Assembly: GCF_010183535.1 (NCBI RefSeq)
Contig: NC_071332.1
Span: forward strand, 9,176,001 to 9,240,000
Origin: Caenorhabditis remanei
Lineage: Eukaryota; Nematoda; Chromadorea; Rhabditida; Rhabditidae
Length of the DNA: 64,000 bases
Reading direction: 5' to 3'
The notes under the pieces were generated by a model that saw only the letters and a list, made by a program, of their open reading frames with translations, was not told where the DNA came from and did no database searches. Below are positions 23,592 to 35,306 of the stretch, one piece after another (position 1 is the stretch's first letter; every line of letters begins with the position of its first letter). The translations under genes were made by a program, and so were the position numbers.

Positions 23592-26253
23592 ATGTCAATT
23601 CCACGAGAAGAGCAAAAGGTGGAGACATTCCATAATGTGGTAATAGGAATTGGTGATATCGGAGGAATTGGTTCACTCGATGCTCACAAAATTGAGCCAG
23701 CGACTCCGCCAACCGTAGTCAGCCCCGCTATTCCAACCCGTTTGAAATATGAAAAACCGAATTGTGCAGTCTGTAATGAAGTTGGAGATGGATTGCACTT
23801 TGGAGCAGAAGCATGTCGGTGAGTATTTCATTATGGAAAAATCTTTTTCGAAAGGAAAACAATATTTTCTAGACCTAAACCACTTACAATTTAAATAAGA
23901 AATAGGATTTGAAGTATTATTATGACTGTAATTTATTTATTTATTTATTGAATACGCACGCGAGGTACGTGGAAATTAAGAGTTGAGAGTTCAATATGTC
24001 CGTGTCCGTTATCCTTTTAAACGTGAACTTCCTTCATTTACTGTATTTCCTTTTCTTATTTCTTGCTTTAAAAGAAGTTTCGAAAGTAAGCCAAATTGTT
24101 TCTATATCCTTTTGTAATTCACTTCGGTTGTATCAGTGACTCCATGCCCTTCATCACGAATCAAAATAAATAAAATAAAATAAGAAGCAAAGACCATACT
24201 CGATAACCAAATGAAACCCACAAGATTGGCGGCTGCATTATTCCTCGACTACGAAACACGAACTTGTACTTTAATTCTCGGAACTTTAGCCAATGTCGAT
24301 CTTTCGCTTTCTTCATCTTTCTTCTATATAACTTCCTAGCCTTCCTTTGACTCATCATCTTACGTTTCCTAGCAATTTGAAGTTCCTCTTGCACCATCTT
24401 CCATTTTTTCTTCTGTGATCTAATACGACGTTTGATCTCCTGCCTTTCTTTCCTAACAGCTCTTCTAGCAGCTCTTCTGTCGGATTCCCATCGCTCTCTG
24501 AACTCCGCTGCCAAGATAGCTGCCAGCTCACGGAAACACCCACTTTCTTTTAAATCTTGAACGATATCCATCGAATCCATGTTGACGATTCCTATTCTCT
24601 TTTTAACTTGATTCCCTCTTGCCGACCAATCATCGATGAAAAAAAATAGGGAATGATAGGGAATGATAATTGTAAAATGAATTTCACTCTGGAATATGAT
24701 TATTCAATTTTCTGGAAAACAAAAATGAATCATTCAATTTTCAGAGCCTGCACTGCATTTTTCCGCCGAAGTGTGGCACTGAACAAAAAATACGAATGTC
24801 GAGCAGGCGGAAATTGTGAAGTTGCTTCGAGTAGGTTTTATATTTTGCATTCAATTGATCTTTTTTTCAAGCTTTCAGACATTCGTTGCATATGTCGTTC
24901 GTGTCGGTTTGACAAGTGCATCAACGTTGGAATGAATCCAGAATGTGTGCAAAACCGTCGTGACACACTTGACTCTGGAAAAGACGAACCGATGGCAAAG
25001 TCTCCAAGACTTTCTGATATCATAATGAAACCAATCGCCCAATTCAACAGTCCACAGATGTCTCAATTATCAACTCCTTCTACTTCTCTCCTGGATTTCT
25101 CAGTTTTCAAAGATCCATCGACCAGTAATTTCTCTGCATTTTCCCCTGCTTCTCTACCGGGACTCAGTTCTTCTCCATCTCTAGAAACAATGCCTCTTCT
25201 GGAGAGAATGAGAATTAACTATGAGAAAATGGAGAATGCAAGAAGTGTGATTCATCGTCGTGAAGGGGAGAATATATTCCAGCAAAAAGTTCCGAGACCT
25301 ATAAATTTCCGACAAGCAACCGAGTGCACGACGAAAGAAGTTTCACTTGTTGCTGATTGGGTTGAATGGTGTTTCGATGACTTTGGATCATTGCCAGTCA
25401 ATCAGAAGACTATTTTGTTTCAGAACTTTTTCATTTACTTCTGTATGCTGGAAAGAGCATTCATGACAGTTAAAAGTGGTATGTTTGAGTATAATCTCTT
25501 TCTGGTTCATCTGTCAAACTTTTTTGGTTTTCAGGGAAAGATGGAATTTGTGTGATGGCTTCAAAAGACTACATTGACTACAATAATCTGGAAGGATTCT
25601 TCGAAGGATGTGGTAGTGGAACAAGCGGAACTCCGGCAGATATTGCAAAGTAAGTTGTTTTTAATTTGTCTGAAATCGACTAACGTGTTGAACTTCAGAC
25701 TTTGCAGACTTATTCGACCGTCGTTCGATCTTCAGAAGAGAAGTCTCATTAACTTGATGCGAATAGAGAATGTGGATAACTACGAGTTCTTCGCACTCTG
25801 TGTTATGCTTTTCTGGGATTTCGGATTAGAAGGACAGTCGGATGCATGTAATGAAGTCGGACGAAGAGTAAAGCATCGAGTCACAAGAGAAATGACTTTT
25901 TACTTGAGAAATGTGAAGAAACACGAAGAACCACTGTATCGGATGGCTAGTGTTGTATCGATTCTCCCGTCTCTCCAGGTATGTTTTATAAGGGACTGTT
26001 CTTTGGATTGTGTAAACGAAAATTGGAACCCAATAGATTTAGATGAGCCTCTCTGTGGTTCAGAATTTACTATTCCGTCCTATACTTTCTAGGGAGAGAT
26101 GTAGTTAAATTTAGTTGTCATAAGTTATTTCACGTTTCATATTTTCAGCGAGCCGTCCGTCGTTTCCAAGAAGACATCGAAATGGCAAGTATCTTCAACA
26201 TCTACGCCCTCCCAGCCAATTTCTATAACATTGTAAACGGAAAGTTCACGTGA
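23592..26253 (+). CDS. Nuclear hormone receptor (nematode-expanded HNF4-derived type), 467 aa
   Basis: A ligand-regulated transcription factor. Exons: 23592-23818, 24745-24830, 24879-25478, 25535-25649, 25708-25978, 26149-26253. The C4 zinc-finger DBD starts CAVCNEVGDGLHFGAEAC, then RACTAFFRRSVA (divergent P-box, not CEGC), second finger CRAGGNC...CICRSC and RFDKCINVGM. A long Ser/Pro hinge precedes the LBD (KEVSLVADWVEWCFDDF, LLxN-like motifs, end IYALPANFYNIV). Exon 5 has two in-frame acceptors 9 nt apart (25698 or 25707); the downstream one matches the paralogue. The first intron (926 bp) hosts an antisense ORF. The tandem paralogue at 26668 has the same intron phases. Confidence 0.92.
24161..24580 (-). 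CDS. Nested small basic coiled-coil protein, 139 aa (candidate gene)
   Basis: An intronless ORF from a true ATG, wholly inside the first intron of the nuclear receptor on the other strand. Residues 25-100 are highly charged and helical (RRAARRAVRKERQEIKRRI, then KARKLYRRKMKKAKD), unlike chance translation. The C-terminus is short and hydrophobic. Minus-strand AATAAA copies (23934-23950) lie about 215 nt downstream. No known family is recognised; it could be a nested gene, a retrocopy or a relic. Confidence 0.45.
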   Translation of the reverse strand: MDSMDIVQDLKESGCFRELAAILAAEFRERWESDRRAARRAVRKERQEIKRRIRSQKKKWKMVQEELQIARKRKMMSQRKARKLYRRKMKKAKDRHWLKFRELKYKFVFRSRGIMQPPILWVSFGYRVWSLLLILFYLF

Positions 26254-26667
26254 TTTCCTTCCGTTTCTTGATCCGTTTGACCTCATTTTTTTTTAAATTT
26301 GATAAGGTTTTTGAATTTTGTGTGATTTTATTTTTTCTTCAAAATATTTTCCTGTGATATATTCGGTGATCTTTTTTTTGTATACTGATCTCTTCCATGC
26401 AATAGGTGCTGACCGGAATTTTAATTTAATGAAATCTGTTTTGAACTTGTTCCTTAAAAAAATCTTCTTATTATTTAGAACATGGAAAAACTTCTTTTAT
26501 CAAGAGGTTCCATTAGTCACGTTGTCTACATGTCAGAGACTACACGCATAGCCTCTCTAACTGTCTTCTTCTTGTTAGTATTACAAACTGCCGACTTTCT
26601 CGATTCATTGTCTTTCTTCTCTGAGTTTCCTACAATTTATTGATTTCTCGTCAGTTCCGATACAGTT
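26254..26667. other. Spacer between tandem nuclear receptors
   Basis: About 410 bp of AT-rich sequence with no gene. It holds the 3' UTR of the upstream receptor and the promoter of the next. Confidence 0.4.
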
Positions 26668-28110
26668 ATGAATCCTTCAAGTTCCCAAAGTCCTAATGAT
26701 TTCCATCTGCGAAGGAAGACAGAAAAAAAGAACTGTTCGATTTGTGATGACATCGGAGATGGGTGTCATTTCGGGGCGGAAGCTTGCAGGTTTGTTTGTT
26801 TTTTAAATATTAAATATCTATTTTGGTCTGAGCGACACGTTTTAGAGCATGTGCAGCATTTTTTCGAAGAACTGTTGCCTTGGGAAAAGAATACGAGTGC
26901 CGACAACAAGGATACTGTACCGTCAATTCAAGTGAGTTATAAATGCAACTGTTGAGTCTGTGAGAAGTTCATTAGTCAAATAAAATTCTCTCGAAAAATT
27001 TCATATATTTTCAGTTGTCCGTTCAATTTGCAAATCTTGTCGTCTGAAAAAATGTTTGGAAGTTGGAATGAAATCAAGTTGTGTTCAACCAAAGCGAGAC
27101 AAGAAGAAAGAAGAAGAGCAGATAAACCATTTTGAATTTTCATATCCCAATGAATCAGGCCCTTCAACCTCTGAAATGCCATCGATTCCATCTCTTGATT
27201 CGATGCCGATTTTTGCGAGAATGAAAGAATGTTACGAGAAGTTGGAAAACTCTCGAAATGTGGTTCATCGAATCGAAGGAGATAACATATTTGAGAAGAA
27301 AACTCCGAGAGCATTGAATTTTCGGGTAACATTGGAGATGTCATCGAAAGAGGTTTCTCTTGTTGCTGATTGGATTGAATGGTGTTTTGAGGAGTTCAGA
27401 CATCTGCCAACGGAGCAGAAGAATCTACTCTTTCTCAACTTTGTTCCCCTTTTTATTATTTTGGAACGGGCTTATCTAACAAGCAAATATGGTAAGTATA
27501 GTTTTAGTGTATAAATATCTAACTTCCTGAAAACAGGTGAGAAAAATCAGTTGATTCTACCATCAAGAGACTACGTCCAAACTGACAAACTCGAAGAATT
27601 TTTCACGGATACTGAACTGGGAATTTGCGGTAAAAAGCTGGCAACGTAGGTTTGTGGAGATCCAAACAGGAACACGTTCAGTTTTTCAGACTCTTCGAAC
27701 CATCGGTTCAGCTGAATGAAACTTTTCACGAGTTGCTAAGAGCTGAAAGAGTGGAACTTTACGACTTCTTTGCTCTTACAGTATCTTTGTTTTGGGATCA
27801 TGGTTTGGTTGGACAAACGGAGGAATGCAGTAACATTGCCAGAAAAATGAAGTTAGATATAGTCAAAGAATATACTTATTACCTAAAACACTTCAAAGGA
27901 GAAGAGGATCCAATTGGCCAGATGGCTCTGAAAATCTCAATTTTAACAGCTCTACAGGTGGGTTTTAGTATCATTCCATTGTGAAAACATGAAAGAAAAT
28001 TGCAGAGAGTGTCACATCGATTTCGAGAAGATATGTCATTGGCTCATATTTTTGATGTTTATACAATTCCATCTAATGTATCTACTGTTTTGTTTGGAAA
28101 AATCTCTTAG
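26668..28110 (+). CDS. Nuclear hormone receptor, tandem paralogue, 388 aa
   Basis: Exons: 26668-26789, 26846-26931, 27015-27491, 27537-27645, 27690-27957, 28006-28110. Its intron phases match the upstream receptor (2,1,1,2,0), and exons 2 and 6 are identical in length, so the pair is a tandem duplication. DBD: CSICDDIGDGCHFGAEAC, RACAAFFRRTVA, CKSCRLKKCLEVGM. The hinge is shorter than in the paralogue. The LBD has KEVSLVADWIEWCFEEF, SLFWDHGLVGQTEEC and the end IFDVYTIPSNVSTVL. The N-terminal region before the DBD is only about 22 residues. Ligand and targets are unknown. Confidence 0.92.
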
Positions 28111-28351
28111 AAACGGACAAAATTTTGATAGAATTTTTCATGAACAGTCTTTTTTTCAGAAATGTTTTGTCAGTAGTGTTCCAGAGCAATGAGAGAAAAG
28201 ATAATTAATTGTATAATTTTACAGAAACTTTTTTACGTTAGCATCAGTGTTTAAAAATTAATACATTTTTCGAATTCCAACGTGTCACCACGACATCCTG
28301 CACATTTAAAACCACAAAACTCCCCAAACTGAATCTATATTTTCCACCAAA

Positions 28352-28702
28352 ATGCTCAGAGAAGAAGCCAAAGGTAATGTAAGTTATTTATACTTTCAAT
28401 TATTCAAGACAAGTAACATTTTAGGAACACTTTGCTCTAATCTTTGCTGCATTCTCTATCGGCCTCATTGTTCTCATCTTTGCACTTCGTGGACAAAGAA
28501 AACGGATTTATGAAGAGAATATGTTCAAGCAACGTGTACTTCTCAGTCAGATGTTTGATATGTATATGATGTGAGTGAGAAATAATTTCAATGCTGAAAT
28601 TAATATTTTTCTTCCAGAAGAACGGAAACCATTCGAATTCGCAAGGAACAACTCGATGCTCATCGTCAGGTTTTGAATTCTGGGAAGATTGAGGACAAGT
28701 GA
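28352..28702 (+). CDS. Small single-TM protein, 85 aa
   Basis: Not recognised. Exons: 28352-28378, 28425-28570, 28618-28702, phases 0 and 2. One transmembrane helix (HFALIFAAFSIGLIVLIFAL) is followed by a basic, helix-forming tail (RGQRKRIYEENMF and on to IRIRKEQLDAHRQVLNSG). Only nine residues precede the helix area and there is no cleavable signal, so a tail-out membrane microprotein is likely. Three spliced exons in frame make it credible despite its size. It converges with the transporter gene. Confidence 0.7.
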
Positions 28703-28848
28703 AAGAAATCAAAAACATTTATTATTAAAATACTCTTTTATCATCTAAAAATTGTGACCAATATCGAAATATGAAATGAATATGAACAATGACCAGTGTA
28801 CATATAAAGAAACCATCAGAGATCCCAGAAAAATGAAATGACCCGTTA

Positions 28849-30871
28849 TCAAGACACCAACTTCGTTTTCGACGATTTTTCTTGTTCGAATCCATCGTTG
28901 TCGAACACTTGTTTCTGAATTGGCTTGAGTGGAACAAGTCGCTTGTCGAAAATAATCCAAAGGAACGTTGTGAAAAGAAGAAGGATGCAGAGGAACTCCC
29001 ATGCTCTTCGTGGACCATATGCAGAGTAGACTAATCTGAAATATAACAATTTATATTTCAATTTAAAAATCAACAACTTACGTGATGAAAATCGGGGCAA
29101 AGATTCTAGCTGTTGTGTTTGAAATATCATATAAACTTTGTTGTGTTCCTTGACAATCTGGATTTAAAAGTTTCGAGTAGAGAGTTGCATTTGCCACGTT
29201 GATGAATGGCATGAAAAGCCCAAAGCTAAGAATATATCCGACATAAAATGCCCATTCTGGAGAAATGGTCAAATGGGAGCACCATGTGAAATGAGTTTCA
29301 TCGCATCCGGTGAGAGTTTCATTGGAAAACTCTATATCTAGAACGTCATTTGTGTAGAATTGCCAAGAATATGTGGCAAGAAGATGACAGACGAAGAGGA
29401 GAAGAACTAGAGAATTGAAGATCTTGTCGCGAACACTGAAATTTGATTTCATTTATATTACTTAATCAGAATGATAAAAAGTATTACTGTAGCTACAGTA
29501 CCACTCTGCTAACCAACTTACATTGTCGACAATTTAGTGAAAATGATGAGAAGATAAAGAACCGTAGCGATGAATCCAGTTGTCAAATAGGTGGTTGCCA
29601 TACTAGCAACTGCTTCCTGAAAGTACCATAATCGTATACCAAACATCACAGTTCCTTGTTTTTTTTAAAGAACACTTCCTATTTTACAGTCTCTGTTTCA
29701 GTTTTATCGTTTCGGTTTTGGTGTACACTACCATAAATCATGAATCATCATGGGAACGTGTCAGAAACTATTTCAGTTGAGAAACCAGAGAGAGACCGTG
29801 GGAATCTTATTTCGTGACGTTTCATCTGTCTTTTCAATCCAACAAACCTGTCTTGTCTGAAAATACATCATCATCAACATCGCTGGGGCAAGCGTTTCAA
29901 TAGAAATTTGCATGAAGTTTTGAACGAATCGAGTGAGCATGCAGATCAACATGGCAATCACGTCGGAGCTCGGGTATTCGTGCTGAAAATGAAAAATTGA
30001 ACGGAAAATTGATAGGAATCTTCAAACCTTAACAGTATTATATTGATTCTCAAAGTCAGCAATTGCTTTTTTGTCCGATTCCTCCGAAACTTCTTCTTCG
30101 AACAAAACAATCAGAGAGACAAATCCAACCATTGTCAATACGATTCCAAGGAAAGCAGGAGCGTTATTAGAATGAAGTGACAAAAATCCAGGAAGAATAA
30201 TAAATCCAACTTCTCCAAGGGGAAGGAAAAGAAGTTGTAGACCAGGTCCAACCACAGTTCCAACTGATCTTCCTCCAGAAATCGATGCCATCGCTTTAGA
30301 TCTATCAGAAGATGTTGAATGAAGAGATGCACAAGTTCTCATCGGACTTGAGTTTCCCATTCCGAAACCGCCGAGAAGTCTTGAGAACATCATTACATGG
30401 GCAACCCAGTTAGCGGGAACACAGTCTACCAGAAGATAAACGAGATTAGAAGCGAGCATCAGCAAGAAACCGCAGTGCATTGGAGGAGCACTCTGGAAAA
30501 ATGACTCTCATTTTGCTGTATCGAGACGTGTTGAATTTCGCGCTTTAATTGAGTGTAATAATTTGGAATGAAATAAAAACCTTCGATTGAAAAGTTGAAT
30601 CCAATATCAGGATTTGAAAAAAGTTTATAATATCTGCTCAACGAACCTTATTGGCTCTACTATTCCACCATCCTAAAATGAAACATCCAATGCAATGACC
30701 GAGACTAGAAGTTGCCATAATCCATCCAAACTGAGACTCAGTTGCAGTAGAGTCCAATTTCTTTAAATATGAAAACATCGACGTGAGATAAATAGAATAT
30801 TGTGTATTCTGAATGAGCGAGAAGACTCCCATCAGGTAGACAACTCTCCAATTTGTACGTTCACAAGGCAT
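28849..30871 (-). CDS. Major facilitator superfamily transporter, MFSD8/CLN7-like, 486 aa
   Basis: A twelve-TM transporter. Exons (minus): 30871-30647, 30492-30028, 29982-29848, 29616-29522, 29435-29082, 29035-28849. The first half has YLMGVFSLIQNTQYSIYLTS and a RLLGGFGMGNSSPMR loop followed by RSKAMASISGGRSVGTVVGP, the MFSD8-type arrangement. Human MFSD8 is a lysosomal membrane protein; a lysosomal role here is by family only. The C-terminus is cytosolic and acidic/polar (FDNDGFEQEKSSKTK). It is an independent minus-strand gene between two plus-strand spacers. Confidence 0.85.
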
Positions 30872-31418
30872 TTCTGAAAAAGAATTGAAAGTTGACTGAG
30901 GCTAATAATGAAAAATCGAAATGAAATTATTGTAAGAATGAATGTGAAACGAAAAGGGAATTGAGAGTCGACCGAAAAGCTATCTACGGAATCATAAAAT
31001 ATTTTTCTGGGGGCGTCCCTCCCCTTCTTTTATATTTCTATATGTTCTCTTATTTTTTCTTTTCCATATTTTCTTCACATGTGTGTCATAGACTGGTTAT
31101 GGTTGTGATTACCGTGTCTCAAACCTTTTGTCCACTACTTTTTTGTTAACTGATCTCACTTAACCGGTCTAATTTAGTGCGGTCAAGAAAGTGTGAAAAA
31201 TCAAATAATGAACTGAAATTACAAAATATTAGTCGCAATGAAAGAAAAACATCAATAGGAAAGATGGTAGAAAACTTTGAAAAGAAGCAAACTATTTTAT
31301 TTTTACACAATAGAAAACTACAAGAAAAATTATAAGCACAGTTAACAAAATATATTAACAAAACGATATATAGACAATGTCTGAAAAATGTTTGGCATCT
31401 GAACCTAGATATCTGAAC
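30872..31418. other. Intergenic spacer
   Basis: AT-rich, with no supported gene. It holds the transporter promoter and the 3' end of the small minus-strand gene beyond. Confidence 0.4.
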
Positions 31419-31903
31419 CTAAGATACATCTTCCAGAACCATACACCCTTCAGATAATTTTGTTTGTTGCTGAGCTCCCAAAAAGAGAGCTCTAAAAAAC
31501 GAGGGTCTCTTCCCGTCTCGTCCGCCACTTTTATATTCGAAAGCTATGAATAAAATTAGCAGAAAAGAGGTGGGAGTTGATCTACCGTTTGCTTGATGAC
31601 CAGGTTTCTCGTACGTCACCTGATGTTTGTCAGGTCGCACGGTGGTCTTGCTTGCCATTTCTAGTCTGCATACGCGGAAATATTCCAGCAGAATTGACAA
31701 TCACTGTCACTGCTCAATAGCAGAGCATGATATCATCGCAGTGAACGATCAAACTGGGAACAGACTGGTTCTGATTTAGTATTTGTTTTGAATTGAACAA
31801 TCAGAAGTGATAGGGATGAAAAGACCAAAAGAGAAGTTTTGAGTCACTTACCAACGTGGTCGTCATGATCGAGAAGACGTCGGGTTTGATCAGTGTCGAT
31901 CAT
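31419..31903 (-). CDS. Small protein of unknown function, about 83 aa
   Basis: Not recognised. Proposed exons (minus): 31903-31852, 31660-31586, 31543-31419; frames join. The sequence is polar: a TDQTRRLLDHDDH start, a VRPDKHQVTYEKPGHQAN middle, then RPSFFRALFLGAQQQTKLS. No signal or TM. The first junction depends on the acceptor CAGACTAG at 31661; the stronger upstream CAG would give an in-frame stop. Alternatively, translation starts at ATG 31658 in exon 2. Confidence 0.5.
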
Positions 31904-32364
31904 CTGGAGAATCGAATGTGATATAGAGAAATAGAATAAGCGTGGACCTCTTGGTTTGGGACAATGTTTTATCTGATTTTGAGTTTTGTTTTGTTTTGAA
32001 AAAGGTCTGAAACAAAACATGAGTAAGATTGTTTTGTGTACTTTACAAGGATTCATCCGCCCTTCTAAGATGATAGACGAGAGGAGCTTGGATGAGAAAA
32101 CACTTCGTGACTTTTCAGGATAGGAATGAAGTATCGACACGTAGGCCAGGCTACAACTAAATCAATTTTCAGATCGACATCCTACTAATGTTCAAAATCA
32201 TTAGTAGGTAATAGATATTTTGTTTGTTCAACTCGTGGAAAGTTAAGATTTTCTACGTGAACGTTAATGTCTGGATGCAACGTATTTGTTTCTTTTTTTC
32301 TTTTCTCATCAGTACCTCTGGAAGATTATCATCTCCTGTCTTGTTTGTCGTAATCGTTTTTGCC
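31904..32364. other. Divergent spacer
   Basis: It lies between the small minus-strand gene and the Cys-rich membrane protein gene. No gene is seen. Confidence 0.35.
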
Positions 32365-34113
32365 ATGAATTTTTTTCAAAAATCTCTTACTTTCTTGGTG
32401 ATATTCGAGTTGACTTGTTTCTTGCAAGTTATTGGTAAGCTTTTTGAACCTTCTCCGTCAACACGAACCCAAACGTTTAGCTAATCATTCTACAACTCCC
32501 GATAGTAACATCCCCACCATCTCCATCGGAAACGCAACTGATTTCGGTTCATCCTCTGACTTTCCATCTACTGTTACATCTAGTGATTCAACTGAAACCA
32601 TGTCCACCATTTCATTTGAAAAATCAAAATCTACGAGTGTTCAGGAATCGACTGATCATTTCAAAACTCTTCCAACAATTCCATCAACAGTAAAAATCGC
32701 TGCAACAGGGTGAGGGTAGGCGGAGTAAAAGAGTGGAGACAGATCGTGTTCTTTGAAATATTATTTGTTGATCGAAAGATCGAAACTACGAAAGTACGCC
32801 ACATGTATTGTTCTACTTTGTTTTGCAGTTTAATTTTAATCCGATTGACAACTTTTTGACGTAATGAGGTGGTTCACGCCTACACTATTTGATTTTTAAA
32901 AACATGGAAACCTGACTGAACAAAACGAATTAATCGCATAGTCTACCAATTTCAGATTTCCAAACAACACAATTTCTTCTCCTTTTTCATCATCCCACTC
33001 TACCGTAACCCGCCCAGTTCCAGTCGCTACAGATGATTTATGTATTCAAGGAGTTTCAGTGCTACCACCGGAGAAGTGTGAAACGTTGGATGACTGCAAT
33101 TTGAGAGGGGGTAAAACAACTCAAAGATGGTGTGATCCGGTCAACAAATCGTGTTGTCGATGTATGTCAGGTTTAGTGATTGCAGAATTTTCGTTCTCAT
33201 TTTGAATTTTTACGAAGGCCACTTGTTTTTAGTAGGAATTAATGTTAAGAAGGCTTACGGTAGTCACGTTTTGAGGTTTATTTTGTAGATCAAGTCATTA
33301 TATTTTGTATACAAAGTTTTAGTTGAGAAACATATCCTACTTCTTTCTCTATTTTTCTCAAAAAGTGTTTCAGTTGAACAAGAACATGAACTCTACTGTC
33401 CTGATGGAAATATTCCTCTGATGAATGAACCATTTTGCAAAAACTTTGAACCGGAACAGATTTGGAGTGGAACTTGTTCTTTGCCTAACGGAATCTGCAA
33501 ACACGGACATTGTTGTCCTTCAAGTAAGAATGCTACTATAGAATCTCCCTCTAAATCTGTTCTCTTCCAGATAACACTATATTACTTGGGACTCCTTATA
33601 AAACAAATCAAGACTGTGTAACCAATGCGCCAATTCATAAAAATCAAAAATTCGGATATTGTGATCCGGAAAATGGAAAAGTGTTCATAATGAGTGAAAT
33701 GAATTTTCATAATCAGAAGAATAAGAAACTCAACTCTTTTTGTTTCACGGGCAGGCTAGATTACCTAATTAAGTGAAACGAATATAACCTGAATACAACT
33801 TTCAGAGATTGTGGTCAGTCATTCGGAATGGATAATGTATGTATGCGTGTGTCAAATGTAACTCTCCAATGCTACATCAATCCTAAGGTCTGAAACAGAT
33901 AGATTTTCAAAATTCAGAAAATTTCAGAACAAGTACTATATTCCCAAAAAGCGATCTCTTTTTTGGCTATCTACGATAAGCTACGTGGCCCTTGGTTCTT
34001 CAGTTCTCGCTCTCCTTTTCACGATTTTCTTCAAAATCTATTCGCTCGACGAGTCAGTTTCGAGTGAACAATCTTCCATGGAAATGTCACAACCATTGAT
34101 TTCCGAACACTAA
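32365..34113 (+). CDS. Cys-rich type I membrane protein, 368 aa
   Basis: Exons: 32365-32434, 32481-32709, 32956-33161, 33374-33523, 33571-33754, 33806-33887, 33928-34113. Signal peptide (FQKSLTFLVIFELTCFLQVIG), then a Ser/Thr-rich probably O-glycosylated stalk (about 75 residues). Four Cys-containing blocks follow, resembling nematode EB-type modules (CNLRGGKTTQRWCDPVNKSC; CKHGHCCP; DCGQSFGMDNVC). Then one TM (VALGSSVLALLFTIFF) and a short tail ending MSQPLISEH, an acidic/dileucine-like sorting signal. The partner and role are unknown. The intron after 33754 would need a GC donor for normal length. AATAAA at 34112-34117 overlaps the stop codon. Confidence 0.8.
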
Positions 34114-34145
34114 TAAAAAATGGTGTACATAATTTATTCACAAAA

Positions 34146-34998
34146 TTATTTCTTTGATTTCTTATGAGATTTCACAAGTGTCTTGACATCTCTTCTATGA
34201 AGAATCGAATCTTTCGTAAGAGCTTCGATAGCAGCAGTGGCAACAGCTTCTTGTCGTCGTTGTTGGAGGGCTTCACGGTATTGCACTGAAATTGAGAGAG
34301 ATGTTACTGATCTGTACTTTTGAAAGCAATAACTCACTTGAATGAATAATCAACAATCCACCCCATGCAATCGACCAAAACCATCCAACAAACAAGAACG
34401 TTATCGTAAAAAATTGTGAGATTCCAACCAACAAATTAACAACAAGAGTGATAAGTTTCCGTCCTTCTTTCATATTAATTCGGGGTTGTCCCATACAGAG
34501 AGCTGAGAATCCAGATATTATGGTTCCTGGAATGTATTTTATGAAGTGATATCTTCTAGATATCATTACCTGAGCCAGGAATAAATATATTGAAGAGTAG
34601 GCATGTGATAGCTACAGGTACTGGTAGGAATGGAATCGCTTCATGCATTGTCGTTATGTCATTTGTGGGAAGATTCACCTGAAGCTTGAAATGAATATTC
34701 TCTTTCATTAGTCTGAACTAACTTTATCACCAGATCTCGGCTCTTTCTGAGTATGAGCTTCTTCTTGAGCTGCTATCACAATACCCGTTATATTAAATGC
34801 ATTTGATGGTGCATTGACTTGCAAAATGCCTTCGGACCGCCCGTATTCAATGATTCGAGGTATAGTTTTCTGCACCAATTTCCAGCCACGTACTTTTTCA
34901 GCTACAAAGATCTTGTATTTCATAACTACTCTGAGATGTGTTAGTGACTTACAAGTTGTAAGAGCATTTGATATTCCATCTGCCACATTTTGAATCAT
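34146..34998 (-). CDS. Stum/SPEC3-family membrane protein, 220 aa
   Basis: A SPEC3-domain protein. Drosophila Stum is needed for mechanosensing in proprioceptors, and the sea-urchin member localises to cilia. Exons (minus): 34998-34953, 34901-34723, 34678-34570, 34526-34338, 34285-34146. The domain lies at about residues 85-170: AIPFLPVPVAITCLLFNIF, IPGSGTIISGFSALC, then the hydrophobic ITLVVNLLVGISQFF and FLFVGWFWSIAWGGLLI. The N-terminus is soluble and the C-terminus basic (LVKSHKKSKK). TTCTAG two bases before the ATG is a plausible trans-splice acceptor. It lies 308 bp downstream of ABHD12 on the same strand. Confidence 0.85.
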
Positions 34999-35306
34999 TT
35001 CTAGAAGAAGAGCGTAGTAGAAGTAATAATAATAGGAATAAGTAGTAAAAAATAGGCGAAAGACGGAGAAGAATGGAAATAAAGAGTCTCCAAGAAAAAA
35101 TAGTGGTCAGGTGGAGCGGAAAGCAGTAAGAGAGGAGTGGTTTCCGGAGCTCCAGGACAATTATGTGGGTACGAAGACGGAGAGAACGACAAGACGGATC
35201 ATGTCAAAATTGCTGAATCTTTCTGAAAAATGTGTCGAAAAAATGAAGATAAAAGCTTCAAAATGTTTATTTATGGAAAAGAAAGAGAAAATGAGAAGTG
35301 ACACGT
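34999..35306. other. Spacer between ABHD12-like and Stum-like genes
   Basis: 308 bp between two minus-strand genes in the same order. The length permits either a loose operon or separate promoters. No gene is seen; the ORF at 35111-35323 (+) is a shadow. Confidence 0.35.
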
